The translations under genes were made by a program, and so were the position numbers. The notes beneath the pieces are model-generated. The model saw nothing but the letters and a program-made list of their open reading frames with translations. It was not told the DNA's origin and searched no databases. From an uncultured Bacteroidales bacterium (lineage in GTDB: Bacteria; Bacteroidota; Bacteroidia; Bacteroidales; UBA932), in the NCBI GenBank assembly GCA_934678915.1, contig CAKUSF010000072.1:1-9818 (forward strand): a stretch of DNA of 9,818 bases, read 5' to 3'. Below are positions 8,472-9,818 of the stretch, piece after piece. Within the stretch, counting starts at the first letter, position 1. Each line of letters begins with the position of its first letter.

Positions 8472-8499
8472 AAATGCTTTTTTGCCCGCTTTTTGGCAA
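8471..8499 (-). promoter_or_regulatory. Weak candidate promoter of the large lipoprotein gene
   Basis: On the minus strand TTG (8499-8497), 18 nt, then AGCATTTG (8478-8471) resembles the Bacteroidota -33/-7 layout, but the TA of the -7 box is replaced by AG. It would place the transcript start within the palindrome at 8457-8471. This is the best match I found in the region, but it is weak. Confidence 0.3.
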
Positions 8500-8516
8500 T
8501 TTCTTTAGCAAAAATC

Positions 8517-8547
8517 TTGTTTATGAAAAATTAAACCCATATATTTG
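8517..8547 (+). promoter_or_regulatory. Candidate Bacteroidota-type promoter reading toward the ATPase-like gene
   Basis: TTG (8517-8519), 20 nt, then TATATTTG (8540-8547) is an exact match to the -7 box TAnnTTTG with proper spacing to a -33 TTG. It would give a leader of roughly 310 nt before the gene at 8863, containing a palindrome, a small TACCC/GGGTA hairpin (8609-8626) and the REP-like doublet. A second exact TATATTTG lies at 8719-8726, but its nearest upstream TTTG motifs are 12 or 24 nt away rather than about 20, so it is a poorer candidate. Confidence 0.45.
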
Positions 8548-8593
8548 TCGTTGTGTTAGTGCGTACCCCTTGTTGGGTGCCGTAAAACATATT

Positions 8594-8610
8594 TATTACT
8601 AGGAGTAATA
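8594..8610. promoter_or_regulatory. Perfect palindrome, second operator-like site
   Basis: TATTACT-AGG-AGTAATA has seven perfect inverted pairs around AGG. It is related to the palindrome at 8457-8471, 138 bp away centre to centre, and lies downstream of the plus-strand promoter candidate. Interpreted tentatively as a regulator site shared by the divergent genes, or as an RNA hairpin in the leader. Confidence 0.35.
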
Positions 8611-8730
8611 CCCTGTTTCGCGGGTAAAACCTTTTCACATTCCTCTTCACGGGCATATTCATTCTTCTTACGCTTGGCGCGGACGTACATTTTGCATGCG
8701 TTTTTGACTTATTTTCGTTATATTTGAGGG

Positions 8731-8783
8731 CGCTTCGACAAGCTCAGCGGCCGATGGGGACTGCGCTTCGGCAGGGGCAGCGG
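8731..8783 (+). repeat. REP-like doublet, copy 2
   Basis: CGCTTCGACAAGCTCAGCGG (8731-8750) and CGCTTCGGCAGGGGCAGCGG (8764-8783) repeat with a 33-bp period, the same architecture as 3478-3530 including a related 13-nt spacer (nine of thirteen identical). Both copies keep CGCT/AGCG arms. The element lies in the leader region about 80 bp before the ATPase-like gene. Confidence 0.85.
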
Positions 8784-8849
8784 ATGATGGGACTAGCACT
8801 TTGAAAAAAAAGAAATAAAAGAAGTCACACCTATAATATAAAGGAATAT

Positions 8850-8856
8850 GGAGGAG
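8850..8856 (+). promoter_or_regulatory. Shine-Dalgarno site that decides the ATPase-like gene start
   Basis: GGAGGAG ends 6 nt before the ATG at 8863. The upstream in-frame ATG at 8848 overlaps this site and has only AAGGA two nt before it. The 8863 start also gives the family-typical N-terminus MKYPIGIQTF, so it is preferred. Confidence 0.6.
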
Positions 8857-8862
8857 AGGGGA

Positions 8863-9818
8863 ATGAAATACCCTATCGGGATTCAAACTTTCAGGGACAT
8901 CGTTGAAGGAGGTTATGTCTATGTCGATAAGACAGGATTTGTCGCAGACTTAGCGTGCAAGTACAGATATGTTTTTCTAAGCCGACCTCGTCGCTTCGGA
9001 AAGTCACTCATATCCTCAACGTTCCATAGCTACTTTGCTGGAGACGAGAGACTATTTCGGGGGCTTAAGGCCGGTGAAATGAACAAGGAGTGGTGCAGGC
9101 ATCCGGTGTTCCATTTTGACATGTCCACCGCAAAACACATGACAGAGGAGCAGCTCGTCAGGAATCTTGGCTACAAACTAACCGAGTACGAAAGGGAATA
9201 TGGCAACGACCCAGAAATCGCAAGAGATGATGTCAACGCGCGGCTTGAGAGACTGATAAAGGAGGCGGTAGATAAGACAGGAGAAAAGGCAGTCATCATC
9301 ATTGATGAATATGATGCCCCACTCCTTGATGTGATGAACGACAAGGAGAGACTCGTGCCGATGCGGCAGATAATGAGGAACTTCTACAGCCCTATCAAGA
9401 GTCTCGACCCGTACCTGAGGTTCGTGTTCATCACGGGAATCAACAAGTTCGCGCAGCTCAGCATATTCAGTGAGCTTAATAATCTGAAGAACATCTCCAT
9501 GATGCCGGAATATTCAGCGGTCTGCGGCATCTCGCAGTTGGAGTTGGAGACTCTGATGAAAGAGCCTGTAAAAGAGATGGCAGAGAAGCATCAGACCTCA
9601 GCCGATAAAGTCCTCGCACAACTGATACGCAACTACGATGGCTATCATTTCTGCGATTATTCTGAAGACATTTACAATCCGTACAGTCTGATTAATGCGC
9701 TATCCGATAAAGAAATAAAGAGCTTTTGGTTTGACACGGGGACGCCAACTTACCTTCTTGAAAGAATAAGTAAAAGCGACATTGACGAAACAGAGCTTGA
9801 TAACATGCCAATGATTCC
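8863..9818 (+). CDS. AAA-ATPase-like / PD-(D/E)XK nuclease-family protein, 3' end cut by window
   Basis: The first 318 codons of a protein matching, from memory, the Bacteroidota family with an N-terminal 'AAA-ATPase-like' domain (PF09820) and usually a C-terminal PD-(D/E)XK-type domain (PF08011). Motifs seen: MKYPIGIQTF at the start and YVDKT (20-24); a Walker A-like SRPRRFGKS (40-48) with the first Gly replaced as is usual in this family; Walker B AVIIIDEYDAP (about 143-153); FVFITGINKFAQLSIFSELNNL from 187; NYDGYHF (257-263) followed by YNPYSLINAL; and FWFDTGTPTYLL (288-299). Full-length members are usually a little over 500 residues, so the nuclease-like part lies beyond the window and cannot be judged. 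The frame is open to the last base. It is divergent from the large lipoprotein. The cellular role of the family is not established; members are often present in many copies per genome. Confidence 0.9.
   Translation, partial: MKYPIGIQTFRDIVEGGYVYVDKTGFVADLACKYRYVFLSRPRRFGKSLISSTFHSYFAGDERLFRGLKAGEMNKEWCRHPVFHFDMSTAKHMTEEQLVRNLGYKLTEYEREYGNDPEIARDDVNARLERLIKEAVDKTGEKAVIIIDEYDAPLLDVMNDKERLVPMRQIMRNFYSPIKSLDPYLRFVFITGINKFAQLSIFSELNNLKNISMMPEYSAVCGISQLELETLMKEPVKEMAEKHQTSADKVLAQLIRNYDGYHFCDYSEDIYNPYSLINALSDKEIKSFWFDTGTPTYLLERISKSDIDETELDNMPMI

Noticed and set aside
8668..8886. Minus-strand 72-codon frame between the divergent genes
   Set aside because: Its Ala/Ser/Pro/Glu-rich part is simply the translated REP-like doublet, and it overlaps the start of the ATPase-like gene on the other strand.

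Overview
The window looks like a chromosomal segment from a Bacteroidota bacterium, most likely Bacteroidales. The reasons are the OmpA-type porin with a Pro/Glu linker, two Bacteroidales-style lipoproteins, a member of the 'AAA-ATPase-like / PD-(D/E)XK' family that is abundant in this phylum, A/T-rich translation starts without Shine-Dalgarno sites, and promoter candidates of the TTTG-N19/20-TAnnTTTG type rather than sigma-70 type. Genus is not determinable by eye.

Layout, left to right. Four genes lie on the minus strand and one on the plus strand. (1) 3-1310: enolase, complete, all catalytic and Mg ligand residues present. (2) 1408-2478: OmpA-family outer membrane protein, with a strong intrinsic terminator separating it from eno and a good Bacteroidota promoter upstream. 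(3) 2479-3702: about 1.2 kb with no convincing gene; it holds REP-like repeats, a tandem duplication of about 70 bp, and several hairpins. (4) 3703-4293: small lipoprotein whose 3' part has been expanded in frame by REP-like repeats. (5) 4374-8423: 1349-residue lipoprotein with a coiled-coil stalk of about 360 residues and a C-terminal region of about 960 residues that I do not recognise. A 12-bp-stem terminator separates it from the small lipoprotein downstream. (6) 8424-8862: divergent intergenic region with two related palindromes, a plus-strand consensus promoter and another REP-like doublet. (7) 8863-9818: plus-strand ATPase-like gene running off the window end.

How the genes relate: eno is glycolytic housekeeping. 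ompA links outer membrane and peptidoglycan. The two lipoproteins are probably cell-envelope proteins and may share transcription with attenuation between them (inference). The ATPase-like gene belongs to a family of unknown cellular role. No tRNA, rRNA, CRISPR array, transposase or recognisable defence operon is visible. The most interesting material is the REP-like family. Its copies share a core TCGACAGGCTC, have terminal arms that co-vary (CGCT/AGCG, CCCT/AGGG, GGT/ACC), occur twice as a 53-bp doublet with an identical 33-bp period, and have entered a coding sequence without breaking it. I see no clear new multi-gene system.
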